A stretch of 53,633 nt of DNA, taken from an uncultured beta proteobacterium. GTDB taxonomy: Bacteria > Pseudomonadota > Gammaproteobacteria > Burkholderiales > Burkholderiaceae_C. Positions 44,572 through 53,633 of this stretch are shown here, piece by piece; the first letter of the stretch is position 1; every line of letters begins with the position of its first letter. Both the position numbers and the translations under genes were made by a program. The notes beneath the pieces were generated by a model. It had not been told where the DNA came from. It did no database searches and worked only from the letters and a program-made list of their open reading frames with translations. Location of the stretch: assembly GCA_903914175.1 (NCBI GenBank), contig CAIWNX010000230.1, positions 1-53,633 of the forward strand, read 5' to 3'.

Positions 44572-45231
44572 TTACTTTGGGCTGCTGCGATCAGCTTGCT
44601 GCACGTCACGGCGCAGTGTCTGAATACCCGCGAGCAGGTCCCAAAACTGCTTGACCTGCACCTTGATGTGGTAGTCAGTCTGCGCCATTTGTTCGGCCAC
44701 CATTTCGGTCAAACGCGTGTCCAGCGTGGCCGGTGGAAGATACAGATGCGCCTCGGATTCAGAGCCGTCACGCTCGACGATGGCGCCGGCGTTGCGCGCA
44801 ATCTTGAGCATGGCGGCGTTCTCGCTCAGGGCGTGAATGAACATGCGGCTCACACCCTCGTTGCGCGCGTGCATGGCGGCCCGGTCAAACAGTCGCGCGC
44901 CGTAACCGCGTCCGCGTGCCGATTTGGACACCGACACGCCAAATTCGGCGCAGGCCGACAGATCGTGATCCGCCGAGAACGCCAGATGTGCCATCGCAAT
45001 CAACTCAAGTCGCCGGTTGTAGATGCCAAAAACTTCATCCACATCAAAATTCAACCGTTCCACGTAGCGCGCGATCTGATCGTCACTAGCGGCAAAACCA
45101 AAGCGCAGGTAGCGGTCGTGGCTGTGAAGCCCGCGCAGATGGCTCAAGATGCGCGCACGGTGATTCGGACCCAGGGAACGGATCGGAACCGATACCGACG
45201 GCGACTGATTCAGGGTGCTTGTTTCTTCCAT
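44572..45231 (-). CDS. GNAT family N-acetyltransferase
   Basis: A 219-residue protein with the GNAT core: LHSHDRYLRFGF, ELIAMAHLAFS, FGVSVSKSARGRGYGARLFDRA (acetyl-CoA loop RGRGYG) and MFIHALSENAAMLKIARNAG. It looks like the stand-alone form of the acetyltransferase domain seen in Pat-type protein acetyltransferases. Substrate unknown. ATG (MEETS) preferred over a GTG three codons upstream. Confidence 0.85.
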   Translation of the reverse strand: MEETSTLNQSPSVSVPIRSLGPNHRARILSHLRGLHSHDRYLRFGFAASDDQIARYVERLNFDVDEVFGIYNRRLELIAMAHLAFSADHDLSACAEFGVSVSKSARGRGYGARLFDRAAMHARNEGVSRMFIHALSENAAMLKIARNAGAIVERDGSESEAHLYLPPATLDTRLTEMVAEQMAQTDYHIKVQVKQFWDLLAGIQTLRRDVQQADRSSPK

Positions 45232-45290
45232 GAGGCGCACTATAAGGGTTTTCCCCTAGACTGCGTTCCCCAATGCGTCCAGTGCGCGAC

Positions 45291-45764
45291 TCACAAGGGC
45301 AGTGCGGTGGTCGCCTTGACACGGTCCAGGACAAAGCTGGTTCGGCAGTCCTGCACACTGGGATGCTTTAACAGCGTGTCCATAACGAAATGTGAGTACG
45401 CGCTCATGTCGCGGACAAGCACCCGCAGAAAGTAGTCCATTTCGCCGCTCAAGGCGTCGCATTCGACCACTTCTGGCCAGGTTTGAACGCTGGCCCGAAA
45501 CAGATCGCGCGGGTTGCGCTGCTGACTTTCGGTACTTTTTTCGAGCCGGACGTTGATGTGCGCCATCAAACCCAGACCAATGTGCTCGGGCCTGAGCAAG
45601 GCCACGTAGCGGTCAATCACGCCGCTGGTTTCCAAGCGCTTGACCCGGCGCAGCACGGCGCTGGGCGACAGGCTCACAGCCTCGGCGATCTGGTCATACG
45701 TCGCTCTACCATTCGCTTGCAAAGTGCTCAATATCAGCTTATCCAGCTTGTCCAAGGTTTCCAT
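45291..45764 (-). CDS. Lrp/AsnC-family transcription regulator
   Basis: A 157-residue regulator: helix-turn-helix at the start (LDKLILSTLQANGRATYDQIAEAVSLSPSAVLRRVKRLETSG) and the ligand-binding RAM domain (VVECDALSGEMDYFLRVLVRDM). It probably answers to an amino acid. Target genes are not clear; it lies beyond glgP, which ends 34 bases from its start on the same strand. Confidence 0.93.
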   Translation of the reverse strand: METLDKLDKLILSTLQANGRATYDQIAEAVSLSPSAVLRRVKRLETSGVIDRYVALLRPEHIGLGLMAHINVRLEKSTESQQRNPRDLFRASVQTWPEVVECDALSGEMDYFLRVLVRDMSAYSHFVMDTLLKHPSVQDCRTSFVLDRVKATTALPL

Positions 45765-45798
45765 TCGTCAATTTTCGCTGATTTCTTGCGCAATCCAA

Positions 45799-48273
45799 TC
45801 AAGTACCAGAATTAGGCCCGTCGTCACCGAACAGCGGCTGCACGTTCCAGATCTCGCTGGCGTATTCGCCAATCGTGCGGTCCGATGAAAACGGCCCCAT
45901 GGCGGCGATGTTGAGAATCGCCTGGCGCGTCCACTCGGAGGGGCGCCGGTAGAGCGCATCGACACGCTGCTGTGCCGCCACATAGTCCGGAAAATCCGCC
46001 AGCAACTGGTAATAGTCCGACTCCAGCAGCGTGCGCGTGACGTCCTGGTAGCGCTGCGGTTCCGCAGGCGAGAACGCACCGTCGGCGATGCGGTCAATCG
46101 CGGTCTTGAGTTCGTAGTTGTTGTCGTAATAACGACGCGGCTGGTAGCCGTGAGCGCGCAGTTCGGCCACCTGTTGCGTGCGGTTGCCGAAGATGAAGAT
46201 ATTTTCCAACCCGACGTTTTCGGCAATCTCGATGTTGGCGCCGTCCCAGGTGCCGATGGTCAGCGCGCCATTGAGTGCGAACTTCATGTTGCCGGTGCCG
46301 GAGGCTTCGGTGCCGGCCATGGAGATTTGTTCCGAGAGATCGGCCGCCGGGATGATCAGCTCGGCCAGTGTCACGCGGTAATTCGGAATGAAGACAACCT
46401 TGAGCAGATCGCCGACATGCGGGTCGGCGTTGACGACGGTGGCCACGTCGTTGATGAGGCGGATGATCTGCTTGGCCATGTAATAGGCGGAGGCCGCCTT
46501 GCCGGCAAAGATCACCGTGCGTGGCACCCAGTTCGCATGCGGATTGGCCAGGATCTGGTGGTAGCGGCTGACCACGTGCAGCAGGTTGAGCAACTGGCGC
46601 TTGTATTCGTGCATGCGTTTGACCTGCACATCAAACAGGCTTTGCGGCGAGACCCGGATACCGAGTTCGCGCCCGATGTAGTCAGCGAGCCGGCGCTTGT
46701 TCTGATGCTTGGCCAGTTGCACGGCGTTGTTGAAAGCCGGTTCGTTGGCGAGTGCGCGCAGCTGCGAGAGTTGCCCCAGATGGCGGCGCCATTGCGGCCC
46801 GATCCGGTCGTCAATCAGGCTGGCCAGTGGCTGATTGGCCTGCGCCAGCCAGCGCCGTGGCGTGATGCCGTTGGTCTTGTTGCAAAAACGCTCGGGAAAC
46901 AGGCGCGCAAAATCGGCGAAGATGGTTTGCACCATCAGATCGCTGTGCAGCGCCGAGACGCCATTGATCTTGTGGCTGGCGAGCAGGCACAGATAAGCCA
47001 TGCGCACGCGCCGGTGTTCGCCCTCGTCAATCAAGGACACGCGGCGCAGCAGATCGGGGTCGCCTGGGTGGCTCTCATGCAGACCGGCCAGAAAGCGGGC
47101 GTTGAGGTCGTAAATGATGCGCAGGTGGCGTGGCAGCACGCGGCCCATCAGGTCCACCGACCAGGTTTCCAGCGCTTCTTGCATCAGCGTGTGGTTGGTG
47201 TAGCTGAAGATGCGACAGCACAGCGACCAGGCCAGGTTCCAGTCCAGGCCGTGCTGGTCCACCAGCAGTCGCATCAGTTCCGGAACGGCCAACGCTGGAT
47301 GGGTGTCGTTGAGGTGAATCGCCACCTTGTCGGCCAGGGCGTCGAAACCACTGTGGCTTTGCAGATAACGACGCAGCAGATCTTGCAGCGAGGCGCTGAC
47401 GAAGAAGTACTCCTGGCGCAGGCGCAGTTCCTTGCCATGATCCGTGCTGTCGTCCGGATAGAGCACGCGCGAGACGTTTTCCGACTCGTTCTTGGCCTCC
47501 ATGGCACGCATGTAGTCGCCCTTGTTGAAGGCATCAAGGTTGATCACGCTGGTGGCGTGCGCCGACCACAGGCGCAGCGTCGAGACCGAACTCAGCTCGT
47601 AGCCCGGCACCGCACTGTCGTACGCCGTGGCGATGACGTCTTCGGTGTCGATCCAGTTGACAACGCCGTTCTCGGTCGTCAGGCGACCACCGAAGCGCAC
47701 GGTGTAACTGAGTTCAGGCCGCATGAACTCCCAGGGGTTGCCATTGACCAGCCAGCCGTCGGGCTCTTCCACTTGCCGGCCGTCCACAATGCGCTGGGCG
47801 AACATGCCGTAGTCGTAGCGAATGCCGTAACCCATGCCTGGCAAACCGACGGTAGCGATGGAGTCCAGAAAGCAGGCCGCCAGTCGCCCCAGGCCACCGT
47901 TACCCAGTCCGGGGTCGGCTTCAAAATCGGTGATGGCATCGAAGTCAGCGCCGAGCTGCGTGCAGGCGGTGCGGGTCTGCTCATAAATGCCCAAGGCCAT
48001 CAGCGCGTTGGTCAGCATGCGCCCGGGCAGGAACTCCATGGAGAGGTAATAGACGCGCTTGCGGTCCTGGTCCTCGGCGGCATTGAGACTGGCGCGCCAG
48101 CTGTCCATGGTGCGGTCGCGCAGGGCGTACAGGATGGCAAACAGCCAGTCGCGCCGTGTTGCCGAGCGCATGTCCTTGCCGACCTGGTACACCAGCCGAT
48201 TGGAGATGGAACGGCGCAGCGCGTCGACCGTGTTGGTGGGTTGATCGAATTGGAAGGGCACAACGGTGGGCAT
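45799..48273 (-). CDS. glgP: Glycogen phosphorylase
   Basis: An 824-residue pyridoxal-phosphate enzyme that releases glucose-1-phosphate from glycogen or maltodextrin. GNGGLGRLAACFLDS, YGIRYDYGMF, RRWLAQANQPL, GKAASAYYMAKQIIRLIN and EASGTGNMKFALNGAL (the cofactor region) are all in order and the length is normal. GGAG precedes the ATG. It closes the glycogen operon after glgA. Confidence 0.96.
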   Translation of the reverse strand: MPTVVPFQFDQPTNTVDALRRSISNRLVYQVGKDMRSATRRDWLFAILYALRDRTMDSWRASLNAAEDQDRKRVYYLSMEFLPGRMLTNALMALGIYEQTRTACTQLGADFDAITDFEADPGLGNGGLGRLAACFLDSIATVGLPGMGYGIRYDYGMFAQRIVDGRQVEEPDGWLVNGNPWEFMRPELSYTVRFGGRLTTENGVVNWIDTEDVIATAYDSAVPGYELSSVSTLRLWSAHATSVINLDAFNKGDYMRAMEAKNESENVSRVLYPDDSTDHGKELRLRQEYFFVSASLQDLLRRYLQSHSGFDALADKVAIHLNDTHPALAVPELMRLLVDQHGLDWNLAWSLCCRIFSYTNHTLMQEALETWSVDLMGRVLPRHLRIIYDLNARFLAGLHESHPGDPDLLRRVSLIDEGEHRRVRMAYLCLLASHKINGVSALHSDLMVQTIFADFARLFPERFCNKTNGITPRRWLAQANQPLASLIDDRIGPQWRRHLGQLSQLRALANEPAFNNAVQLAKHQNKRRLADYIGRELGIRVSPQSLFDVQVKRMHEYKRQLLNLLHVVSRYHQILANPHANWVPRTVIFAGKAASAYYMAKQIIRLINDVATVVNADPHVGDLLKVVFIPNYRVTLAELIIPAADLSEQISMAGTEASGTGNMKFALNGALTIGTWDGANIEIAENVGLENIFIFGNRTQQVAELRAHGYQPRRYYDNNYELKTAIDRIADGAFSPAEPQRYQDVTRTLLESDYYQLLADFPDYVAAQQRVDALYRRPSEWTRQAILNIAAMGPFSSDRTIGEYASEIWNVQPLFGDDGPNSGT

Positions 48274-48290
48274 TGAAAATCTCCGGGGAA

Positions 48291-49772
48291 TCAGGCAGGA
48301 ATCGTGAGCAGGCGCTGGTACAACGCGCGGTAGGCTTGTGCCGGCGCTTGCCAGTCAAAGCGTTGTTGCATGGCGTGGCGTTGCACGGCGGCCCATTCTG
48401 CGGGTCGGCGGCGCAGTGCAAAGGCGCGGCGCATGGCGCCACGCAGTGCGTCGCTGCTGAATTCATGAAACACAAAACCGCTGGCGCTGCCGTCATCAAT
48501 GGCTTCCAGGCTGCAATCGGTGACGGTGTCGGCCAATCCGCCCACCGCATGCACCAGCGGCAAGGCGCCATAGCGCAGACCGTATAACTGCGTCAAGCCG
48601 CAGGGCTCAAAGCGTGAGGGTACGAGGATCACGTCGGCGGCGGCGATGATGCGATGCGCCAGGGCTTCGTCGTAACCAATTTGCAGGGCGGCTTGACCCG
48701 GATGGCCCAGCAGTGCAGCGCGCAGGGCGGCCTCAATGGCGGCATCACCGTTGCCCAGAATCACAAGCTGGCCGCCGCGCTCAATCAGCTCCGGCAGTAC
48801 CGGTGGCAGCAGATGCAAACCCTTTTGTTCACTCAGTCGCGATACCGCCACAAACAGCAGTGCATCGGCGCGTTCTTCCAGGCCCAGCAGTCGCTGCAGA
48901 GCGCGCTTGGCGCGAGCCTTGCCGCTCATGCGCCCAACATCGAAGTGGGCCTTGATGAGCGCGTCGGTGGAAGGATTCCACAGTTCATAGTCAACGCCAT
49001 TGAGGATGCCGCTCAGGCGCTCCTGACGCTGGCGCAACACGCCGTCCAGGCCGCAACCCTGCTCGGCTGTCGTGATCTCGCGGGCGTAGCGTGGGCTCAC
49101 CGTGGTGATGGCGTCGGCAAACTGCAGAGCGGCTTTCATGAACGACAACAAGCCGTGGTACTCCAGGGCGTCAACCTTGAACAGGGACGCGGGCAGACCG
49201 AGTTCGGTGCAACTGCTCGCCGCAAACAATCCCTGGTAGGCCAGGTTGTGGATGGTGAAGACGCTGGGCTTTGCCGGTCGGTCCCCGGCCAGCAGTTTCA
49301 AATACAGCGGCGCCAGCGCAGCATGCCAGTCGTGCGCGTGCACCAGATCGGGTTGCCACTGGGGGTCGGCGCCATAGCCGAGCGCGGCAGCGGCCCAGCC
49401 CAGCAGCGCAAAGCGCGCTGCGTTGTCACGCCATTCCTGACCCGCTGCATCCTGGTACGGTCCGCCCTCGCGCAGGTACAACGCCGGGGCATCGATCAGG
49501 TAAACCGGCTGACCACTCGCGATCACATGGCCCGGAACAAGCATCGGCGCCTGCGCGAGCGTGCGCAGCACATCGGGCCCGCCAACATCGGGCAGGGCTA
49601 GGGGCGGCCCATCGGCGCAGACACCGGCGGCAATCGAGGCAAACGCCGGTAGCAGCATGCGCACTTGGCAGCCCGCCGAACGCAGCGCGACCGGCAGCGC
49701 AGCACCGACGTCGGCCAGGCCACCGGTCTTGAGCAGCGGATAAATTTCGGTACAGACATAGAGAATATTCAC
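48291..49772 (-). CDS. glgA: Glycogen synthase (ADP-glucose)
   Basis: A 493-residue GT5 enzyme. The start [21 protein letters not shown] has the ADP-glucose loop KTGGL, and [49 protein letters not shown] follow. It extends glycogen from ADP-glucose made by glgC. The start is GTG in a GTGA overlap with the glgC stop. Confidence 0.96.
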   Translation of the reverse strand: MNILYVCTEIYPLLKTGGLADVGAALPVALRSAGCQVRMLLPAFASIAAGVCADGPPLALPDVGGPDVLRTLAQAPMLVPGHVIASGQPVYLIDAPALYLREGGPYQDAAGQEWRDNAARFALLGWAAAALGYGADPQWQPDLVHAHDWHAALAPLYLKLLAGDRPAKPSVFTIHNLAYQGLFAASSCTELGLPASLFKVDALEYHGLLSFMKAALQFADAITTVSPRYAREITTAEQGCGLDGVLRQRQERLSGILNGVDYELWNPSTDALIKAHFDVGRMSGKARAKRALQRLLGLEERADALLFVAVSRLSEQKGLHLLPPVLPELIERGGQLVILGNGDAAIEAALRAALLGHPGQAALQIGYDEALAHRIIAAADVILVPSRFEPCGLTQLYGLRYGALPLVHAVGGLADTVTDCSLEAIDDGSASGFVFHEFSSDALRGAMRRAFALRRRPAEWAAVQRHAMQQRFDWQAPAQAYRALYQRLLTIPA

Positions 49773-51058
49773 TGTGGCGCTTCTCCGGCATCGGCGCCTT
49801 GCGCCAGTCGCGCCAGCATGGCGCGCGTCACCAGCACCACACCCTGCTCGGTGCGGAAAAACCGGCGTGCGTCCGCGATCGGGTCCAGACCGATGGTCAT
49901 GTTGTCGGGAATGCGGCAGCCCCGGTCGATCACCACTTTGCGCAAATGGCAGTGCCGCCCGACTTCCACGGCCGGCAGCAGCACCGACTCCTCAACCTTG
50001 CTGTAGGAATGCAGGCGCACCTTGGAGAACAACACCGAGCGTCGCACCAGCGTACCCGAAACAATGCAGCCACCCGATACCAGCGAATCGACCGCCATGC
50101 CACGACGCCCGTCGTCATTGAAAACAAATTTAGCCGGTGGCAATTGCTCCTGGTAAGTCCAGATCGGCCAGTCGTGGTCGTACATATCAAGTTCGGGCAC
50201 GGTGCTGGTCAGATCGAGGTTGGCCGCCCAGTAGGCGTCGATGGTGCCGACGTCACGCCAATAAGCCGGCGCCTCGGGCGTGCTCTTGACGCAGGACAGC
50301 CCGAACGGATGGGCGACGGCCTCGCCACGCGCCACCATGGCTGGAATCAGGTCCTTGCCAAAGTCGCGGCTGGAGTCGGCCGTTTCGGCATCGGCCTTCA
50401 GGGCCTCATACAGGTATTGGGCGTCGAACACGTAAATGCCCATGCTGGCCAGCGCATGGTCGCTTCTGCCGGGCATGGGAGCGGGGTGCTGCGGCTTCTC
50501 GTCAAAGCGAACGATGCGGCGATGCTCATCAATGGCCATAACGCCAAGGGCGCTGGCCTGCGCCAGCGGCACTTCAATGCAGGCCACGGTGCAGCGCGCG
50601 CCCTGGGCCACGTGGTCGGCGATCAGATTGGCGTAGTCCATCTTGTAGATGTGGTCGCCGGCTAAAACCAGAACGTATTCGGCCCGGTGCGAGCGCAGGA
50701 TATCGAGGTTCTGGTAAACGGCGTCGGCCGTGCCCTGGTACCAGGACGACTCGTCGATGCGCTGCTGCGCCGGCAGCAGGTCCATGAACTCGTTGAATTC
50801 ACTGCGCAGGAACGACCAGCCGCGTTGCAGATGACGCAGCAGGCTGTGCGATTTGTACTGGGTCAGGACAGCGATGCGACGCACGCCCGAATTCAGGCAA
50901 TTGGAGAGGGCGAAATCGATGATGCGGAATTTGCCGCCGAAATAGACCGCCGGTTTGGCGCGTCGTTCGGTCAAATCCTGCAGCCGTGAGCCGCGACCGC
51001 CAGCGAGTACCAGTGCGATGGTGCGGCGTGCAAGCCCTTGCGGTGAGTTGGAATTCAT
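49769..51058 (-). CDS. glgC: Glucose-1-phosphate adenylyltransferase
   Basis: A 429-residue enzyme forming ADP-glucose, the controlled step of glycogen synthesis. [22 protein letters not shown] is the nucleotide loop, followed by [42 protein letters not shown] and a left-handed helix domain at the end ([19 protein letters not shown]). I start at the ATG with a perfect ribosome site; a longer upstream frame is not needed. Confidence 0.96.
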   Translation of the reverse strand: MNSNSPQGLARRTIALVLAGGRGSRLQDLTERRAKPAVYFGGKFRIIDFALSNCLNSGVRRIAVLTQYKSHSLLRHLQRGWSFLRSEFNEFMDLLPAQQRIDESSWYQGTADAVYQNLDILRSHRAEYVLVLAGDHIYKMDYANLIADHVAQGARCTVACIEVPLAQASALGVMAIDEHRRIVRFDEKPQHPAPMPGRSDHALASMGIYVFDAQYLYEALKADAETADSSRDFGKDLIPAMVARGEAVAHPFGLSCVKSTPEAPAYWRDVGTIDAYWAANLDLTSTVPELDMYDHDWPIWTYQEQLPPAKFVFNDDGRRGMAVDSLVSGGCIVSGTLVRRSVLFSKVRLHSYSKVEESVLLPAVEVGRHCHLRKVVIDRGCRIPDNMTIGLDPIADARRFFRTEQGVVLVTRAMLARLAQGADAGEAPQ

Positions 51059-51062
51059 GCTG

Positions 51063-51070
51063 ACCTCCTT
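51063..51070 (-). promoter_or_regulatory. Strong ribosome site fixing the glgC start
   Basis: AAGGAGGT on the minus strand, four bases before the glgC ATG. It settles the start against 40 extra upstream codons and suggests strong translation inside the operon. Confidence 0.85.
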
Positions 51071-51087
51071 CTTTGCTTGTGTTGCGT

Positions 51088-52611
51088 CTACGGTGACGTC
51101 TGTTGGAATGCGCTGCGGCCATGCGCACTGGCCATGGTCTTGAGTTGGTGTGCCAGCGTCGCATCGATCTGCGCCCATTCAAAGCGCCAACGCCAGCAAC
51201 CGCTGGCCTGACCGGGCGTGTTCATGCGGTGCGCGCTGTCCAGACCCATGATGTCCTGCAAGGGAATCAGCAGCGTGTTGGCCACCGACTGCGAGAGCGC
51301 GCCGATCATGGCCCAATGGATTTGGTTGTCGGCCTGCGGCCCCAGGTAGTCGCGCGCCGCCGTGCGCTCTTCCGGGCGCGCCTGCTGCCACCAGCCGACG
51401 CTGGTGTCGTTGTCGTGGGTGCCGGTATAGGCCACGGTCTGCGGCTGGTAGTTGTGCGGCAGGTAGGGGTTGCGGGCTGTGTCGCCAAAGGCAAATTGCA
51501 AAACGCGCATGCCCGGAAATTCGCAGTCACGGCGCAGCGCCGTCACCGCCTCGGTGATGATGCCCAGGTCCTCGGCGATGATGGGTAGCACCCCGAGCGT
51601 GTCTTCGAGCGACTGAAAAAAAGCCAGCCCGGGACCGGTCTTCCATACGCCTTCGGCCGCGGTGGGCGAGGTGGCGGGGATTTCCCAGTAAGACTCGAAA
51701 CCGCGGAAGTGATCCAGTCGCACCAGGTCCACCTGCGACATCAGATGCTGCATGCGCTGCTTCCACCAGCGATAGTCGTCCTTCGCCATGGCGTCCCAGC
51801 GGTACAGGGGATTGCCCCAGCGCTGACCGGTGGCGCTGAAGTAGTCGGGTGGCACGCCGGCGATGACGCTGGGTTCGCCTTCGTCGTCGAGCAGGTACTG
51901 GCCGGCGTTGGCCCAAACATCGGCGCTGTGGTGTGCCACGAAGATCGGTGCATCGCCCGCGATGTGGATGCCACGGCCGTGGGCATGTTCGCGCAGACTG
52001 GCCCATTGCACATGAAAACGCCATTGCACAAAGCGCCAGAAGTCAATTTCCGTCCGGGCCTCCTGCTGCAACGCTTGCAGCGCAGCGCTGTCGTGCCGCG
52101 CGTAAGGCACGGGCCAGCGCGTCCAGGGTTCGCCATGGCGATCCTGCAACAGCATGAACAAGGCGTAGTCGTCGAGCCAGGCACGGTGCGCTTGTGCAAA
52201 GTCGGCCAGCTCGCCTTGCTCGGTTTTGCTGGCCTTGGTGCAAAAGCCGCGCCAGGCCTGGCGCAAAGCGGCCAGGCGGTAGGGCAGCACGTTTTCAAAA
52301 TCGCAATTTCTGGGATCGAAGTCGGGCGCCGGCGTTGCCGTCAGCCAACCCTGGCGCACCAGATCCTCCAGATCGACCAGCCACGGACTGCCGGCAAAGG
52401 CCGACGGGCTTTGGTACGGCGACTGGCCAGCGCCGGGCGGCGTCAGCGGCAGCACCTGCCAGAGTGTCTGTCCGGCTGAGACCAGCCAGTCCACAAAGTG
52501 GCGCGCGGCCGCGCCCAGATCGCCCGAGCCATGGGGCCCGGGCAGGCAGGTCAGGTGCAAGAGCACACCGCTGGTACGGCGTGCGAGCAGTGGGTGTGGA
52601 TGGTCCTTCAT
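51088..52611 (-). CDS. malQ: 4-alpha-glucanotransferase (amylomaltase)
   Basis: A 507-residue GH77 enzyme that moves glucan pieces between maltodextrins. [55 protein letters not shown] (nucleophile aspartate), [12 protein letters not shown] and [13 protein letters not shown] are the conserved points. It starts in an ATGA overlap with glgX and precedes glgC, so it recycles the short chains that glgX and glgP leave. Confidence 0.95.
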   Translation of the reverse strand: MKDHPHPLLARRTSGVLLHLTCLPGPHGSGDLGAAARHFVDWLVSAGQTLWQVLPLTPPGAGQSPYQSPSAFAGSPWLVDLEDLVRQGWLTATPAPDFDPRNCDFENVLPYRLAALRQAWRGFCTKASKTEQGELADFAQAHRAWLDDYALFMLLQDRHGEPWTRWPVPYARHDSAALQALQQEARTEIDFWRFVQWRFHVQWASLREHAHGRGIHIAGDAPIFVAHHSADVWANAGQYLLDDEGEPSVIAGVPPDYFSATGQRWGNPLYRWDAMAKDDYRWWKQRMQHLMSQVDLVRLDHFRGFESYWEIPATSPTAAEGVWKTGPGLAFFQSLEDTLGVLPIIAEDLGIITEAVTALRRDCEFPGMRVLQFAFGDTARNPYLPHNYQPQTVAYTGTHDNDTSVGWWQQARPEERTAARDYLGPQADNQIHWAMIGALSQSVANTLLIPLQDIMGLDSAHRMNTPGQASGCWRWRFEWAQIDATLAHQLKTMASAHGRSAFQQTSP

Positions 52612-53633
52612 GGCGGGGTCTGGTTTGCTGACGCCAGGTTTTGCACCAGCAGCAGCAGCGTCGGCCCCGACACATGCAAGGGTGATGCCATGCTGGCCGT
52701 AGCGGCTGCGTCCTCGTCTGCTTGCCCGGCCTCGGCGCTGGACAGCAGCAATTGCCAGGGTCCATCGGGCAGGCACAACTCGATCGGCGCCGGGTCAGCG
52801 TACAGGACCAGCAACAGGCGTTCACGCGCCGCTTGTGCCCCTTCGCCAATGCTGATAACGCACACCAGCAGGCGCTGCGCGCGCTGTTCCCAATCAGCCG
52901 CGCCGGGTGTCTGGCCGTTGGCGCTGCGCCATTCGATGTCGGGCCAAGTGGCACCGTCAGGCACCGCACCGTTAAACCAGCGTGGATGGCGCAAGCCCGG
53001 GTAGCGCTGGCGCAGATGCACCACTTTGGCCACAAACGCCGTCAGTTCCTGATCGGCTTGCGCCCAATCGAGCCAGGTGAGGGAATTGTCCTGGCAGTAA
53101 GCGTTGTTGTTGCCGCGCTGGCTGTGGCCCAGTTCGTCACCGGCAAGCAGTTGCGGCGTGCCCTGCGCGCACAGCAGCGTGGCCAGCAGGGCGCGGCGCC
53201 ACTGCCCGCGCCGTTGCAGAACGGCCGGGTCAGCGCTAGGTCCTTCGTGGCCGGCGTTGGCGCTGAGGTTGTGGTCATGGCCGTCGCGATTCTCTTCACC
53301 ATTGGCCTGGTTGTTTTTGTGCGCAAACGCAGTCAGGTCGGCCAGTGTGAAACCGTCGTGCGCGGTGATCAGGTTGACGCTGGCCAGTGGCGTGCGTGCA
53401 GCGCTTTGGAACAGGTCGCTCGATCCCGTCAGGCGCCGCGCCATCTGGCCCGGTGTGCAGTCGTGGCCCAACCACCAGGCGCGCGCGGTGTCACGAAACC
53501 GGTCGTTCCACTCGGCCCAGGGCGCAGCAAAACGCCCAATCTGGTAGCCCTGCGGCCCCAGGTCCCAGGGCTCGGCGATCAGCTTGACATGGGCCAGCAC
53601 CGGGTCCTGTGCGATCGCCGCAAACAAGGGTCC
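52608..53633 (-). CDS. glgX: Glycogen debranching enzyme, C-terminal part
   Basis: The last 341 or so codons of a GH13 debranching enzyme; the beginning lies beyond the right edge. LIAEPWDLGPQGYQIG, WNDRFRDTARAWW, NLITAHDGFTLADL, ENRDGHDHNLSANAG and LLAGDELGHSQRGNNNAYCQDN identify GlgX rather than pullulanase. It removes limit-dextrin branches. First visible gene of the glycogen operon; glgB may lie further upstream. Confidence 0.92.
   Translation of the reverse strand, partial: GPLFAAIAQDPVLAHVKLIAEPWDLGPQGYQIGRFAAPWAEWNDRFRDTARAWWLGHDCTPGQMARRLTGSSDLFQSAARTPLASVNLITAHDGFTLADLTAFAHKNNQANGEENRDGHDHNLSANAGHEGPSADPAVLQRRGQWRRALLATLLCAQGTPQLLAGDELGHSQRGNNNAYCQDNSLTWLDWAQADQELTAFVAKVVHLRQRYPGLRHPRWFNGAVPDGATWPDIEWRSANGQTPGAADWEQRAQRLLVCVISIGEGAQAARERLLLVLYADPAPIELCLPDGPWQLLLSSAEAGQADEDAAATASMASPLHVSGPTLLLLVQNLASANQTPP

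Noticed and set aside
46150-48276. 708-codon plus-strand frame opposite glgP
   Set aside because: A high-GC shadow of a conserved enzyme gene.

Overview
The window looks like chromosomal DNA from a beta-proteobacterium of the order Burkholderiales, most likely Comamonadaceae (Rhodoferax/Polaromonas-like). This rests on gene content and order: glyQ-glyS-gmhB-plsC-metalloprotease, liuR-liuA, lnt-corC, and a FecR / CHASE2-cyclase / TPR-barrel locus beside a giant cysteine-free RTX-type surface protein. The genus is an inference. I see no rRNA, tRNA or CRISPR array.

Region 1 (1-5744) is foreign-looking and visibly more AT-rich than the rest. It carries a tyrosine integrase, a 93-residue unknown protein followed by a strong terminator, and a 1013-residue protein. 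That protein joins an archaeo-eukaryotic-type primase domain, a zinc ribbon and an SF2/origin-binding-like helicase. Behind it lies about 440 bp of structured non-coding DNA (twin hairpins, a 58-bp-period repeat, a 13-bp inverted repeat, a C-rich tract) and then a 60-codon gene. I read this as a minimal integrated replicon (integrated plasmid or satellite) with a candidate origin. It is the least conventional part of the window.

Region 2 (5741-15535) is a cell-surface locus. A small DUF6447-like gene and a 1186-residue S-layer/RTX-like protein are read leftwards. Upstream on the same strand are fecR-like, CHASE2-adenylate/guanylate cyclase and TPR/beta-barrel genes in a tight operon. A divergent Crp/Fnr-type regulator lies beyond them. 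A good CRP-like palindrome sits in the leader of the surface-protein gene.

Region 3 (15542-32949) is an ABC-transporter-dependent surface polysaccharide cluster. It contains wzm and wzt (the latter with a C-terminal cargo-recognition domain), a GNAT-like protein, at least six glycosyltransferases including WsaF-like and RfbF-like putative rhamnosyltransferases, two methyltransferases, an LpxL-like and an acyltransferase-3 acyltransferase, a small DMT/ArnE-like transporter, a DUF2142 membrane protein, and a PIG-L deacetylase / GT2 / coiled-coil fusion. Most genes overlap by 1-4 bases. No sugar-nucleotide synthesis genes are in view.

Region 4 (32961-45764) is ordinary housekeeping DNA: leucine catabolism (liuA, liuR) with a clear operator palindrome, an MBL hydrolase, a Tsx-like porin, a YgjP-like metallopeptidase, plsC, gmhB, glyS, glyQ, lnt, corC, a GNAT protein and an Lrp/AsnC regulator. 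Region 5 (45799 to the end) is a glycogen operon read leftwards: glgX (cut by the window edge), malQ, glgC, glgA, glgP, with stop/start overlaps at two junctions.
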